Part shown: positions 1 through 10,131 of the stretch, piece after piece
Layout of the letters: each line of letters opens with the position of its first letter
Numbering within the stretch: the stretch's first letter is position 1
From: a bacterium
GTDB lineage: Bacteria > Patescibacteriota > Saccharimonadia > Saccharimonadales > UBA4665
Direction of reading: 5' to 3'
NCBI GenBank assembly: GCA_021809645.1
Contig: JAJZKE010000003.1
Location: forward strand, 1 to 49,416
Length of the DNA: 49,416 nt
Made by a program: the position numbers and the translations under genes
Notes under the pieces: generated by a model
What the model was told of the DNA's origin: nothing
Seen by the model: only the letters and a program-made list of their open reading frames with translations
The model's database searches: none

Positions 1-235
1 TTGATACTGTTGTTGATAATGAATTAATATTGTTTGGTGAAAAATTAGAATATGCTTGATTTATTATTGAGTTAGAACAAACGTTTTGATTGTTTTTATT
101 ACTATTGATATTAATAACTATTGCAACTATTCCTACCGCTATAACTACAACTATAAGTGGTATTAGCCAACGTAAGTTTTTATGGAAGAAGTTCTTTTTA
201 GATACGACTACAACTGGTTCTTCTTTTTGTGTCAT
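1..235 (-). CDS. hypothetical single-TM membrane protein, truncated by window edge (3' part missing)
   Basis: Reverse complement from the ATG at 235 reads MTQKEEPVVVVSKKNFFHKNLRWLIPLIVVVIAVGIVAIVININ..., open to base 1; one N-terminal hydrophobic helix. Confidence 0.6.
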   Translation of the reverse strand, partial: MTQKEEPVVVVSKKNFFHKNLRWLIPLIVVVIAVGIVAIVININSNKNNQNVCSNSIINQAYSNFSPNNINSLSTTVS

Positions 236-281
236 GGCTCTGTTCATTAAATAGCCCTATATGTTAAATATTATACTACCT

Positions 282-650
282 TTAAACATCTAAAAATACT
301 ACTACTTGGTTAGCTTTGACATGCATTAAACCACCACTAATATTTATTTTTTGTTCTTCTCCACTCGATGCTCTGATAATTAAAGTTGGAGGTTCAAGTA
401 AACAAATAAAATTATGGTGACCAGGTAATACGTCAAATGGTCCAGTTGCATTAACTCCACTAACAGAAAAAGCTTGGCCTTCAAAATAATTGTTAAAAGG
501 ACTAGATACCTTAACCTGCATAGTTGAAGACTTATTTTTCTTTTTAGAAAATTCCTGGACTGCTAATGATTCTTGTTTTTCTTTTTTATTCTCAGGTTTT
601 TGCCATTGATCCTCGGTTAAAACTTTGGGGTTTTTATCGTTATTACTCAT
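282..650 (-). CDS. atpC: F1 ATPase epsilon-like subunit (beta-sandwich domain only)
   Basis: Last gene of the F1 operon, overlaps beta by 4 nt; MQVKVSSPFNNYFEGQAFSVSGVNATGPFDVLPGHHNFICLL resembles the epsilon N-terminal domain; no helical C-terminal domain. Confidence 0.7.
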   Translation of the reverse strand: MSNNDKNPKVLTEDQWQKPENKKEKQESLAVQEFSKKKNKSSTMQVKVSSPFNNYFEGQAFSVSGVNATGPFDVLPGHHNFICLLEPPTLIIRASSGEEQKINISGGLMHVKANQVVVFLDV

Positions 651-1948
651 ACGATAATCTCTTCGATACTTTTAAGTGTTTCTTCCCTGGTAAAGTATTC
701 GCCGGGAATACCATTATGCTTAGTCATGACCGACATATTTTGAGTAAAGTTAGTTATTAACTTTTTTGCTTTAGCGTAATCGCTTCTATCAGCTGGGCTT
801 AATTCGTTTTCACCAATAATTGCAATGATACCTTTAAGTGATTCATATTTCTCGAGAAGTTCTTGAACTCTGACGCTCAATAAATAATGTCGTTCACCAA
901 CTATTTCTGGAGTTAAAAGTGATGAAGAGGTTAGCATTAAATCAACTGCCGGCCTAATACCTTGTTCAGCTACCCTTCTTGAGAGTACGATTACTGAATC
1001 CATTTCATGTTGGATAAATTGAACCGCTGGATCAGATGTATCATCAGCCGGGACATAAATAGTTTGAACAGATGTTATTGAACCGTTTTCATTAGAACTA
1101 AGGCGATCTTGTAAAATTTTAACATCAGAAAATATTGTTGGTTCATATCCGCCTTCGCTAGGTATTTGATCGATTATTGTTGAAAGTTCGTTTTTAGCCT
1201 GAACATAACGATACATATTATCAGCAAAAAAAAGTACATCTTTCTTATATTCATCACGAAATACTTCAGCCGAAGCAGCTGCTGAAATACCAATTAATGA
1301 TCTCTGAATTGGATTTTCGTTCATTTGGGCGAAAAACATACAAGTATTTTTCAGTAGATCATTTTCTTTAAGGGTTACCCATAATTCATGGCCCTCTCTT
1401 ATGCGTTCACCGATACCACTAAAGAAAGCTAGCCCACTGTCTGATTTGGCAACGTTGTTAATTAATTCCATCGTTAAGACTGTTTTACCAACTCCAGCAC
1501 CACCAACAATTCCAATTTTTCGTCCTTTGACAAAAGGTGTGAAAAAATCAATAACTTTAATACCTGTTGTCATTATCTCTGGTTTTGATAAGCTAAAATT
1601 ATCACTTTTCGGCGGTATTTTAAGTATATTTTTACGCTTAATGTCAGTCGGTAATTGTTCTTGACCATCAATTACGTCACCAAAAGAGTTTAAGATTCGA
1701 CCAATTATTTGATCGCCGACAGGTATTTCTATACCCTTTTTAAGCCTTTCAACTTCTTGACCTTTGGTTACTCTAAAATCTGATCTGATATTAAGACAAC
1801 AAGCTACATTTCCTGATTCTAGATGATCCACTAAAAGTTCAGTATTGGAGCTATTATTAACTCTAACTAACTCGTTGGCTAGAGGTGGATCGCTATCAAA
1901 AGTAGCCTTAACAATCATTTCCTTAACTGAAGTTATAACACCTGGCAT
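647..1948 (-). CDS. atpD: F1 ATPase subunit beta
   Basis: P-loop GGAGVGKTV, GERIREG motif, operon position. Confidence 0.93.
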   Translation of the reverse strand: MPGVITSVKEMIVKATFDSDPPLANELVRVNNSSNTELLVDHLESGNVACCLNIRSDFRVTKGQEVERLKKGIEIPVGDQIIGRILNSFGDVIDGQEQLPTDIKRKNILKIPPKSDNFSLSKPEIMTTGIKVIDFFTPFVKGRKIGIVGGAGVGKTVLTMELINNVAKSDSGLAFFSGIGERIREGHELWVTLKENDLLKNTCMFFAQMNENPIQRSLIGISAAASAEVFRDEYKKDVLFFADNMYRYVQAKNELSTIIDQIPSEGGYEPTIFSDVKILQDRLSSNENGSITSVQTIYVPADDTSDPAVQFIQHEMDSVIVLSRRVAEQGIRPAVDLMLTSSSLLTPEIVGERHYLLSVRVQELLEKYESLKGIIAIIGENELSPADRSDYAKAKKLITNFTQNMSVMTKHNGIPGEYFTREETLKSIEEIIV

Positions 1949-2805
1949 TAATTTACTGTTCCTAGTCTATTTTTCTTAAGTCCATTAATTATTTCTTTTA
2001 GCCTTTCGTCTTTAATGGCTCTCTTAGTCCGACTATACTGCAAATGTATTTCTTGCTTTTCATTAATTGATCTTTCTTTTGATGCCGTCATCGCTTTAAA
2101 CCTTGAAGCATATTGGGCAAGCTTAGAGCTTAAGATCAATTGGCTGATAGCTATTTGAGTCATTGAAAACTCAAGGTGTTCGGCTACTGATTGAGCATCT
2201 GGTTCAAAGATATATGTTTTTTCATTTATAACATATTTAGAATCATCGTTGACTGTCTTATTCCTAACTGCTGAGACCAATTCAATATCACCTACTTTTT
2301 GTTCCATTAAAGTAACGTATTCTTGATAAAAAATAAATGTTGCCTGATATTTCTGGACCTCTCTAACAATTGGCATGGTATTAATATTTTGATCATAAAC
2401 TGGTAACTTATAATATTTTTTATAGGGGATGCCTCTTTGGGCTAACTGAAAAGCACCATGCCGACCGATAACAATAATGTCATTTTTCTCTTTGTCGTAT
2501 TTTTTAAGCATATAGTTGATTAGCCTTAAGTCTATATCACCGCTAAAACCTCCTTCAGCTGTAATAACTATATAGAGATCTTTGGGGATTAGTTTTTTAC
2601 CTTTAACACGTCCGTAATTAAAATCTTGGTTAACTTTTATCTGTCGATATATGGACCATATTTCTTTAAAAAATTCGGTTGATTGCAATACACTGTTTTT
2701 AGTTTGAGCAACTTTAAGAGAAGCAATACCTTCAAAAGCACTAGTTAGCTTAACAAGCGTATCCATTGCTAATTCTTCTCGAGAAAGTTCATTTAATTGT
2801 TTCAT
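1948..2805 (-). CDS. atpG: F1 ATPase subunit gamma (divergent)
   Basis: Position between alpha and beta; central VITAEGGFSGDIDLRLINYM resembles the gamma 'GLCG..N' region; helical termini. Confidence 0.85.
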   Translation of the reverse strand: MKQLNELSREELAMDTLVKLTSAFEGIASLKVAQTKNSVLQSTEFFKEIWSIYRQIKVNQDFNYGRVKGKKLIPKDLYIVITAEGGFSGDIDLRLINYMLKKYDKEKNDIIVIGRHGAFQLAQRGIPYKKYYKLPVYDQNINTMPIVREVQKYQATFIFYQEYVTLMEQKVGDIELVSAVRNKTVNDDSKYVINEKTYIFEPDAQSVAEHLEFSMTQIAISQLILSSKLAQYASRFKAMTASKERSINEKQEIHLQYSRTKRAIKDERLKEIINGLKKNRLGTVN

Positions 2806-4319
2806 TTACTAACTCCAGCGGCTTTCTTTTCTTCTTTATCGACTTTTGGTTGTTGATTGATGTTAGATTGATTAGTACTCATCGTTTTTGATGAGTTTTT
2901 AGAGGTCAAACAAATCTGCAGTAGTTCATCACTAACTTTATCGAGTTGCTGGTCATCTTTAACTTTAGCGGCATATTCATTAACGTTAAGCTTAAGTTTA
3001 TCAACATCAATACTATCTGTATCTTTTAGATTAGTGATTATACCCATAAGAAGTTGCTGAGCAATCAGTGAATATGAAACTCCAGGCGGTTGGGCAATAA
3101 TTTGGTTGATGAGGTTACCAATATTAAGCGCTCTCTTAGATTCATCACTAAGTTCAGTCCCAAAGTGAGAATATTCTTGAGCCTGTCGAAAATCAGCTAA
3201 TATTTTTAGAGCACTAGCTGCTTGGCTTTTTTGACGATTGTTATGACCTACTCCTCCAGCTCGAGTAACACTTAAACCAAAGTCTAGGGCTGGCCTGATG
3301 CCGCTTCGAAATGTATCCATATTTAATATCCATTGACCATCAGTAATACTCATTATATTAGTCGGCAAAAAAGCAGTAATATCACCACCGGCAACATGGA
3401 CAATAGGCAAGGCAGTCAGCGATTTACCACCATTTGCTAAACGTCCTGCTCTTTCTAACAAACTAGAGTGAGCGTAGAACATGTCTCCTGGGTAAGAGTC
3501 TCTTCCAGGGTTAATACCAGATAAAAGAGAAATTTCTCGATGAGCATGAGCATGCGATGTTAAATCATCGTAAATTATGATAACGTCCTGATTGCATTGC
3601 TGCCATAAGTACTCAGCCATTGAACATGCCACATAAGGAGCTAAGTAGCTAAGAACTAGAGATTCAAAAATAGTTGAAACAACAACTATAACTTTGTCCA
3701 TTACACCGTTTTCATTAAGGCGAGTTAACAGACTGTCAATATCACTACGCCTTTTAGCTATCAAACAATAGACGACTAATTGATCGGTGTTTTTTTGGTT
3801 TATAGTCAGTTGACTGGCAAGCGTACTCTTGCCTGATTTAGCGTCTCCAAGCAAAGCCATTCGTTGGCCTCTGACAATTGGTAATAACGCATCAATGGCA
3901 ATAATACCGCTTTCCAGTTGCTGTTCGACAAGTTGCCTAGTATTGAGTGGCGGTGATTCATTGAAGATAGGCCAAACGCTATCAGCTAATATCGGTCCTT
4001 TGCCGTCAAGAGGATTACCAGTAACTGATATGACCCTGCCTATTAAGCTCTTGCCTACTTTAGTAACTAATTCTTGGTGTTGAATGACAGCAATTGCACC
4101 AATCGATAATTCTTCCACACCTAAATGAAGAACAACAACATAATTCTCTTCAACTTGATGAACAAAACCTTTTGAACCATCTTCAAAGATTACGATGGCA
4201 TGTATCTGGCAAGGTTGAAGACCGGAAATTTTGATCATAAACTTATTAGCTGCTATCACCTCTCCGACGGGATTACCAGCTTCGACTAGTCGGTTAAAAT
4301 GTTGATTCTTACTATTCAT
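2802..4319 (-). CDS. atpA: F1 ATPase subunit alpha
   Basis: GDAKSGKST P-loop, INPGRDSYPGDMFYAHSSLLERAGRL motif, SVTRAGGVGH. Confidence 0.93.
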   Translation of the reverse strand: MNSKNQHFNRLVEAGNPVGEVIAANKFMIKISGLQPCQIHAIVIFEDGSKGFVHQVEENYVVVLHLGVEELSIGAIAVIQHQELVTKVGKSLIGRVISVTGNPLDGKGPILADSVWPIFNESPPLNTRQLVEQQLESGIIAIDALLPIVRGQRMALLGDAKSGKSTLASQLTINQKNTDQLVVYCLIAKRRSDIDSLLTRLNENGVMDKVIVVVSTIFESLVLSYLAPYVACSMAEYLWQQCNQDVIIIYDDLTSHAHAHREISLLSGINPGRDSYPGDMFYAHSSLLERAGRLANGGKSLTALPIVHVAGGDITAFLPTNIMSITDGQWILNMDTFRSGIRPALDFGLSVTRAGGVGHNNRQKSQAASALKILADFRQAQEYSHFGTELSDESKRALNIGNLINQIIAQPPGVSYSLIAQQLLMGIITNLKDTDSIDVDKLKLNVNEYAAKVKDDQQLDKVSDELLQICLTSKNSSKTMSTNQSNINQQPKVDKEEKKAAGVSK

Positions 4320-4837
4320 GCCTGAACCTGATTACCTTGAACTTTTGATTGCTTAATTCTTGATATTAATAAATTATGAGTTGTTTTAAGACGATTCTTA
4401 AGAGACATATCAAACACTTTATTATTGGTTCGGACTACACAGCCAACTCCAATAGAGGGTATTAGACCGACGACCAATAGACAATTGGGGCTAATCTCCC
4501 GACGAAACCATTGGGTAATTTTAGATACAACTTCCTCATCAGCTTCAACGCCAAAACTAATGTTTATAACCGGTGCTGATGCTTTAAGCTTCTCCAGCCA
4601 GTTGATTAATGATGTTCTAACTTCCTGGTCGTTATAATTAATATGGTTAAGATTTATTAATTCAGTTAATTTCGTTGACGCTTTAAGCTGTACTTTTTGA
4701 TCTGGCTTTAAGATTGATGATTGTTTTAAATGATCATCGACTAAATTTAGTTCCCTTATTAGTCGTGAGATATCTATCTTCTGAGTAACTGACAGCGGTA
4801 AAATATATTTATCATCAGACATTCTTAATATCCTCAA
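4316..4837 (-). CDS. atpH: F1 ATPase subunit delta-like
   Basis: Operon position; overlaps alpha via ATGA; C-terminal LLVVGLIPSIGVGCVVRTNNKVFDMSLKNRL resembles the delta C-terminus. Confidence 0.75.
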   Translation of the reverse strand: MRILRMSDDKYILPLSVTQKIDISRLIRELNLVDDHLKQSSILKPDQKVQLKASTKLTELINLNHINYNDQEVRTSLINWLEKLKASAPVINISFGVEADEEVVSKITQWFRREISPNCLLVVGLIPSIGVGCVVRTNNKVFDMSLKNRLKTTHNLLISRIKQSKVQGNQVQA

Positions 4838-5441
4838 TCATCGCTTTTTTATTTGTCTCTAGATCAGCTAGGATGAATTCAAGCTGATCTTCAAGACTAA
4901 CTTCTTTGCCAATAGCATCTACCACGTAGTGGCTAATTATGTCAGTCATTTGTTGTTCAAAGTTATCAACAATAATTAGTTTGTCATTTTCGATCTCTTT
5001 TTGAACCTGCTCTCGAAGAAGTTTCCGTTGTTCTTCAATAGCCAAAGTCGTCCGTTGCAATGACTCAATAGCTAGATCTCGAGCATCGTTAATAGATTGT
5101 TCGTATTTATTTAACTCTTCTCTAACTTTTGCGCTTAACTCAGATTTCATGAATTCATTAAGTTGCGAAGAGGTTAATCTAAGATCCTGCTGGAGGAATT
5201 CGGCGCTATCATTAATAATTTTTTCAAAGTGTAAACGGCCTCTATTTCTAAGCTCTTCTCTAAAATCATCGTTAAAGATGTGTTCAACGTCTTTTTCGGC
5301 AGCTAGGGTATGATCTTCTAGTATATCTTCAGGTTGGCTGCTTTTATTTGACAGCTTATTAAGTTTTAGGGTCAACCAGATAAAAGCAATGCCGCCAACA
5401 ACAATTACTGCCACTACTAGATAAAACCACCAAATTGTCAT
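4815..5441 (-). CDS. atpF: ATP synthase subunit b-like (one N-terminal TM plus long coiled coil)
   Basis: TM helix followed by a charged coiled coil; first gene of the operon. Confidence 0.75.
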   Translation of the reverse strand: MTIWWFYLVVAVIVVGGIAFIWLTLKLNKLSNKSSQPEDILEDHTLAAEKDVEHIFNDDFREELRNRGRLHFEKIINDSAEFLQQDLRLTSSQLNEFMKSELSAKVREELNKYEQSINDARDLAIESLQRTTLAIEEQRKLLREQVQKEIENDKLIIVDNFEQQMTDIISHYVVDAIGKEVSLEDQLEFILADLETNKKAMIEDIKNV

Positions 5442-5527
5442 ATTTGTTTACCCACCATACTATAAACTAGAGCGTAAGCGCTATAGTTTATTGATAGTAT
5501 ATCCTAGGTAGGAATAATCCAAAAGAT

Positions 5528-6673
5528 TTATTTAAGTAATTTTTTAAGAGTTGAAACTGTATAGTCAAGTTCATTTTTAGTCGTTTGATTGCCTAAAGTA
5601 AAACGGATTGAACTTTGGGCATCTAAGTCACTTAAGCCGATAGCTTTTAAGACTGATGAGGGTTCTTCACTAGATGCACTACAAGCTGAACCGGCCGCTG
5701 CCATAATGCCGGCTAAATCAAGTTTAATCAAGAGAGCTTCATTATCAACGCCTTTAAATGTAACGTGAACATTATTCGCTACCCGACTATTTAACGAGCC
5801 ATTAACAACTAAGTCGACTTCTAATGTCTGTAACTGATCAATAAAATATTGCTGTAATTTTAAGATTCTCTGAGCATTATCCTTTCGATTTTGTTGAGCT
5901 AGATCAAGAGATTTAGCAAAGCCAATTATCGATGGTACGTTTAAGGTTCCGCTTCGTAGGTTTCTTTCTTGACCACCACCATAAATAATTGGTTTAAGTC
6001 GGCAGCCGCTTTTTAAATAAAGTGCTCCGCTTTGCTTCGGACCATATATCTTGCCGCCATTTAAAGTCATCATATCTAGGCCCAACCTAGAAACATGTAA
6101 ATCAAGATAATTAGCTGCTTGGGCAGCATCACTATGAAGATAAAGAGGTACTTTAACACCTCTCATTAATCGGGATTTTCTAATTTCTGATATTAAATGA
6201 CTAATTTTATCTAAGGGTTCAATAGTACCTATCTCATTACTGACATAGATTACGCTGATTAATGCTGTTTGGTCATTAATCAATTCTTTTAGATTTGATA
6301 ATTTTAATAAACCTTGAGAATCAACCGGGCAAATTTTAAGATCATATTTTTTAGCTGGTTCACTAACTGAAGGATGCTCGATTGCTGATATTATTAGATT
6401 GCTGCCAGGGTTATTATCCATAACTCCTGATATGGCTAAGTTGTTAGCTTCACTGCCGCCGGCTGTAAAAATTATTTCATTCGATTTAACGCCAATGTTT
6501 AAAGCTACTTGTTTTCTTGCTTGATCAATATTATCTTTGATTTTTTGGGCTAGCAGGTAATTAGCTGAAGGATTAAAGAAATTCTTTGAGAAATACGGTT
6601 CCATTGCGTCCATAACTCGATCATCAACTGGTGTGGCGGCAGCATAATCGAGATATACTGATTTTTTAGTCAT
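5528..6673 (-). CDS. cysteine desulfurase (NifS/IscS family)
   Basis: YLDYAAATPVDDRVMDAM, GGSEANNLAI, HSDAAQA, NGGKIYGPKQSGALY, GSACSASSEEPSSVLKAIG. Confidence 0.95.
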   Translation of the reverse strand: MTKKSVYLDYAAATPVDDRVMDAMEPYFSKNFFNPSANYLLAQKIKDNIDQARKQVALNIGVKSNEIIFTAGGSEANNLAISGVMDNNPGSNLIISAIEHPSVSEPAKKYDLKICPVDSQGLLKLSNLKELINDQTALISVIYVSNEIGTIEPLDKISHLISEIRKSRLMRGVKVPLYLHSDAAQAANYLDLHVSRLGLDMMTLNGGKIYGPKQSGALYLKSGCRLKPIIYGGGQERNLRSGTLNVPSIIGFAKSLDLAQQNRKDNAQRILKLQQYFIDQLQTLEVDLVVNGSLNSRVANNVHVTFKGVDNEALLIKLDLAGIMAAAGSACSASSEEPSSVLKAIGLSDLDAQSSIRFTLGNQTTKNELDYTVSTLKKLLK

Positions 6674-6692
6674 ACCTTTAGTATATAGCTGG

Positions 6693-7067
6693 CTAGTTCG
6701 AATTAAGTAGCGGCTCGTAGTAATTTAATGCGGCCGGTACATATTTTTTAATAGCTCGATATAGATGATCGGCTTCTTTGGCTTCAACTCTTTGATATGA
6801 TTGACCGTTCTGAGATTTAATAGCGCCATCAGGCCTTAATATATAACGTGTCGAAAGAACATGTTTTTGGCCTTTATCATCAATCCATTCTTCGTGCCAG
6901 ATCCAAGTGTACTCATCCAGACAAAAGAAATCACGATGATGATTCTTGGGTATCGGGCCAAAGATATTACGTCCAAATTTCTTTGATTCGAAACGCATAA
7001 GTTCACTTTGAGCAGCAGCTATTTTTTGAGCATCATTTCTTGGTAATATTTTTGGTAAGATAGACAT
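6693..7067 (-). CDS. conserved hypothetical protein
   Basis: Intact 124-aa ORF, 2 nt from the neighbouring co-directional ORF. Confidence 0.7.
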   Translation of the reverse strand: MSILPKILPRNDAQKIAAAQSELMRFESKKFGRNIFGPIPKNHHRDFFCLDEYTWIWHEEWIDDKGQKHVLSTRYILRPDGAIKSQNGQSYQRVEAKEADHLYRAIKKYVPAALNYYEPLLNSN

Positions 7068-7069
7068 CT

Positions 7070-7402
7070 TTAAGCAGCCTCACTAATATTTGGGTCGGCT
7101 TTTTGAATTTTGTCATCTTTAAATATCTGATCGACTGAATGACGAATTTCTTCAACATCTAAAACGCTACCAGTTCGATCATTAGCATTTACTACTTGAG
7201 ATGATGGAAAAGTTTGGGGAAAATAATCTCCTTGACCTTCAAGACTACCGGCGCTATTAACAGCTGAAAAGTTTTCATTGTTAATTCCGGTCAACCAGGT
7301 CTGAGCATGAATTAAGCTAGAAGATAACACTGTGGAGCGATGTTTAATACCTTCCCAGTTTTCTCCTCTAAATAACCGACTTAACTCCCTAGAGTCTGTC
7401 AC
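7070..7402 (-). CDS. hypothetical protein
   Basis: Intact 110-aa ORF in a tightly spaced gene string. Confidence 0.65.
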   Translation of the reverse strand: MTDSRELSRLFRGENWEGIKHRSTVLSSSLIHAQTWLTGINNENFSAVNSAGSLEGQGDYFPQTFPSSQVVNANDRTGSVLDVEEIRHSVDQIFKDDKIQKADPNISEAA

Positions 7403-7434
7403 TTGCTTTTAGTCCCTTCTCTTTAGTCATCTTA

Positions 7435-8256
7435 TTAAAAGATCATATTGAATAATTTGTTGGCGTTACTAGTAGTTTGGTCAGCTAGTGTTTCTAGGCT
7501 TTCGCCTCTTAAACTAGCTAAGTACTCCGCCACAAGCCTAACATTTTTAGGCTCATTTATACTACCACGAAAAGGTACAGGAGTCAAGAAAGGAGAATCT
7601 GTTTCAAGAAGTAATTTATTGATTGGAATAGACTTAAAGATTTCTTTTTGATGATGATCTTTAGTAAACGTAGATATGCCGTTAAGACCAATATATAGCT
7701 CTCTTTTGAGGGCTTCTTCTAGATTACCTAGGTTATCAGTAAAACTATGGATAACCCCCCTTATATTTTTAAAATTGTTAATAATCGGCCAGAAATCATC
7801 AAAAGCTTGCCTAACATGAAAAATAACAGGTAGGTTATTCTTGATTGCCAGATCAAGCTGAAACTCTAATATTTCTCGCTGTGAACGATGATCAGAATAG
7901 TTATAGTAAAAATCTAATCCACATTCACCAATAGCAACTACTTTTTCTTGGTGAACTAAGGAGGTAAACTCCTGTTTTTTATTAGAATCATTAACGTATT
8001 TTTTAGCTTCGTGAGGATGTATGCCTACCGAACACCAAATATCGTTATTTTGAGCAGTTTGAATCGCTAAGTAACTATCACTTAGATTACAACCAACAAC
8101 AATTAATTTATTAACTCCTTGATGATGGGCTCTTTTAATTACCTCTTCTTGAGTTAAGCCAAGTTTAGACCAAAGATCTATAGTTGTTTCTTCCCCATCA
8201 TTATGGCCAATCGATTGAATATGACAATGAGTATCAACTAAATCAATCATGGTCAT
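7435..8256 (-). CDS. tatD: TatD family hydrolase/DNase
   Basis: DTHCHIQ, GIHPHEAK, GECGLDFYY, HSFTDN, LLLETDSPFLTP. Confidence 0.93.
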   Translation of the reverse strand: MTMIDLVDTHCHIQSIGHNDGEETTIDLWSKLGLTQEEVIKRAHHQGVNKLIVVGCNLSDSYLAIQTAQNNDIWCSVGIHPHEAKKYVNDSNKKQEFTSLVHQEKVVAIGECGLDFYYNYSDHRSQREILEFQLDLAIKNNLPVIFHVRQAFDDFWPIINNFKNIRGVIHSFTDNLGNLEEALKRELYIGLNGISTFTKDHHQKEIFKSIPINKLLLETDSPFLTPVPFRGSINEPKNVRLVAEYLASLRGESLETLADQTTSNANKLFNMIF

Positions 8257-9682
8257 TTCTAGGAAAAAGATTCTCGGTCATTTTATGGATTACTTTTTGA
8301 TTAAAAGCGATTTTAATCTTCTCCGCCGTATCGGGTAAGAGTGGCGTTAATAGATCGGCTATCTGTAAAAGGCTGCTGGCTTGATAAGCTAGTACCTCTC
8401 TTAAGTGCTCAGTATCATTAGTTTTAGCAATCTGCCAAGGTTTTTCTTGATCAATATATTGGTTAAGCCCCTTAATCATATCGTAGACTTGCTCTATAGC
8501 CTTATCAAAACGACAATCCTTGAGAGCTTGTTCATAAAGTGCAACATCATGTTCTGATGGTGGTATATCGCCAATTTGGCCGTTTAAAAACTGCTCAATC
8601 ATAGCTAGTGTTCGAGATACGACATTACCTAAATCATTAGCTAGTTCGTTGTTATAACTAGCTGAAAAAGTTGTCAACGAAAAATCACCGTCACTATAAC
8701 TCGGTATATGTCTTAGAAGATAGTACCTTAAAGCGTCAGAACCATAATTAGCAACAATATCTTCAGGAGTTATAGCGTTACCTAGGCTTTTTGACATTTT
8801 TTGACCTTCGATATTAATAAAACCATGGACGTAAAGAGTCTTAGGCAACTCTAAACCAAGCCCCATTAAAATGGCTGGCCAAATAGCGGCATGAAACCGA
8901 ATAATATCCTTGCCAACAACCTGAACATCTGCAGGCCAAAATTGCTTAAAATCATTATTGTCTGGATAACCTAAAACAGTTATGTAATTAAGTAACGCTT
9001 CAAACCAAACATACATAACTTGATTGTTATCACCAGGTACATCTATGCCCCAAGAAATCTTATCTTTTGGCCTTGATATTGATATGTCTTCCAACCCAGA
9101 TTCTATTAAACTCAAAACCTCATTTCTTCTGGTTTGTGGAATAATTCTAAACTTTCCATTTTTAATAACTTCAGCGATTTTATTACTGTACTTTGATAAA
9201 TTAAAAAAGTAATTTTCTTCTTCAATTCTCTCAAATGGCCGATTATGATTAGGACAAATACCGCCCAGCTCCTTAACTTCTGTTTCGGTAAAGAAAGCCT
9301 CGTCGCCCGTACAATACCAACCGATATATTTAGCTTTATATATATCCTTTTCAAGACTTTTCCAAATTAATTGGGCACCCTTTTGATGATTTTTGTCTGT
9401 AGTCCTAATAAAACGATCATTGCTGATGTTTAAAAGATTACTCAGACTTTGAAACATTTTAACCATCTTATCGGCATATTCTTGAGGCTGTAGCCCGGCT
9501 GCTTGAGCTCTTTCAGCTATTTTACCACCGTGTTCGTCAACACCAGTTGAAAAAATAACTTCTTGGCTTTGTTGTCTAGCGTATCTGGCTAGGACATCAG
9601 CAATAATAAATTCCATAGCATGGCCTAGATGAGGCGGAGCGTTAATATATGGTATTGATGTTGTAACGTAATATTTAGACAT
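8243..9682 (-). CDS. metG: methionyl-tRNA synthetase
   Basis: TTSIPYINAPPHLGHAMEFI, KMSKSLGN, WFEALLNYIT; overlaps tatD by 14 nt. Confidence 0.96.
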   Translation of the reverse strand: MSKYYVTTSIPYINAPPHLGHAMEFIIADVLARYARQQSQEVIFSTGVDEHGGKIAERAQAAGLQPQEYADKMVKMFQSLSNLLNISNDRFIRTTDKNHQKGAQLIWKSLEKDIYKAKYIGWYCTGDEAFFTETEVKELGGICPNHNRPFERIEEENYFFNLSKYSNKIAEVIKNGKFRIIPQTRRNEVLSLIESGLEDISISRPKDKISWGIDVPGDNNQVMYVWFEALLNYITVLGYPDNNDFKQFWPADVQVVGKDIIRFHAAIWPAILMGLGLELPKTLYVHGFINIEGQKMSKSLGNAITPEDIVANYGSDALRYYLLRHIPSYSDGDFSLTTFSASYNNELANDLGNVVSRTLAMIEQFLNGQIGDIPPSEHDVALYEQALKDCRFDKAIEQVYDMIKGLNQYIDQEKPWQIAKTNDTEHLREVLAYQASSLLQIADLLTPLLPDTAEKIKIAFNQKVIHKMTENLFPRNDHD

Positions 9683-9686
9683 CTAA

Positions 9687-10103
9687 TTAGTCCAGTAATT
9701 TAATTACTTCTTCTCTTTCTAGATCGTCAAGTTCGGCAAAAAGATCAGTTTCATAGTGCTCAGCTTTTTGATAAAGGTAATCCTTGTATGATCTCGGGAT
9801 AAGATGAAAATGAATATGATCTATTTTCAAAGCATCTTGGTTTATGAAAGGTCGATAGTTTTGGCGTATATCACAACCTTCACCCAGTTTACCGATTATT
9901 TTCTTTTCAATAAAGAAAATTAATTGAAAAATATCATTAATCTCTTTTTCCTTAAGTTGCCAAGGCTTTTCGATATGTCTTTTGGGAACGACTAAAAAAT
10001 GGCCGGGAACTTTTCTCGGATCACTTAATATTACTTGGGCGGTATCATTTTCTTTAATAATCCTAGTAAGAGGATTACAAAAAGGGCAGCCATTCTTAAC
10101 CAT
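9687..10103 (-). CDS. HIT family protein
   Basis: CPFCNP start, VPGHFLVVPKRHIE, histidine triad IDHIHFHLIPR. Confidence 0.9.
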   Translation of the reverse strand: MVKNGCPFCNPLTRIIKENDTAQVILSDPRKVPGHFLVVPKRHIEKPWQLKEKEINDIFQLIFFIEKKIIGKLGEGCDIRQNYRPFINQDALKIDHIHFHLIPRSYKDYLYQKAEHYETDLFAELDDLEREEVIKLLD

Positions 10104-10131
10104 TTATTTTCCTTTTTATCATTTAATTATA

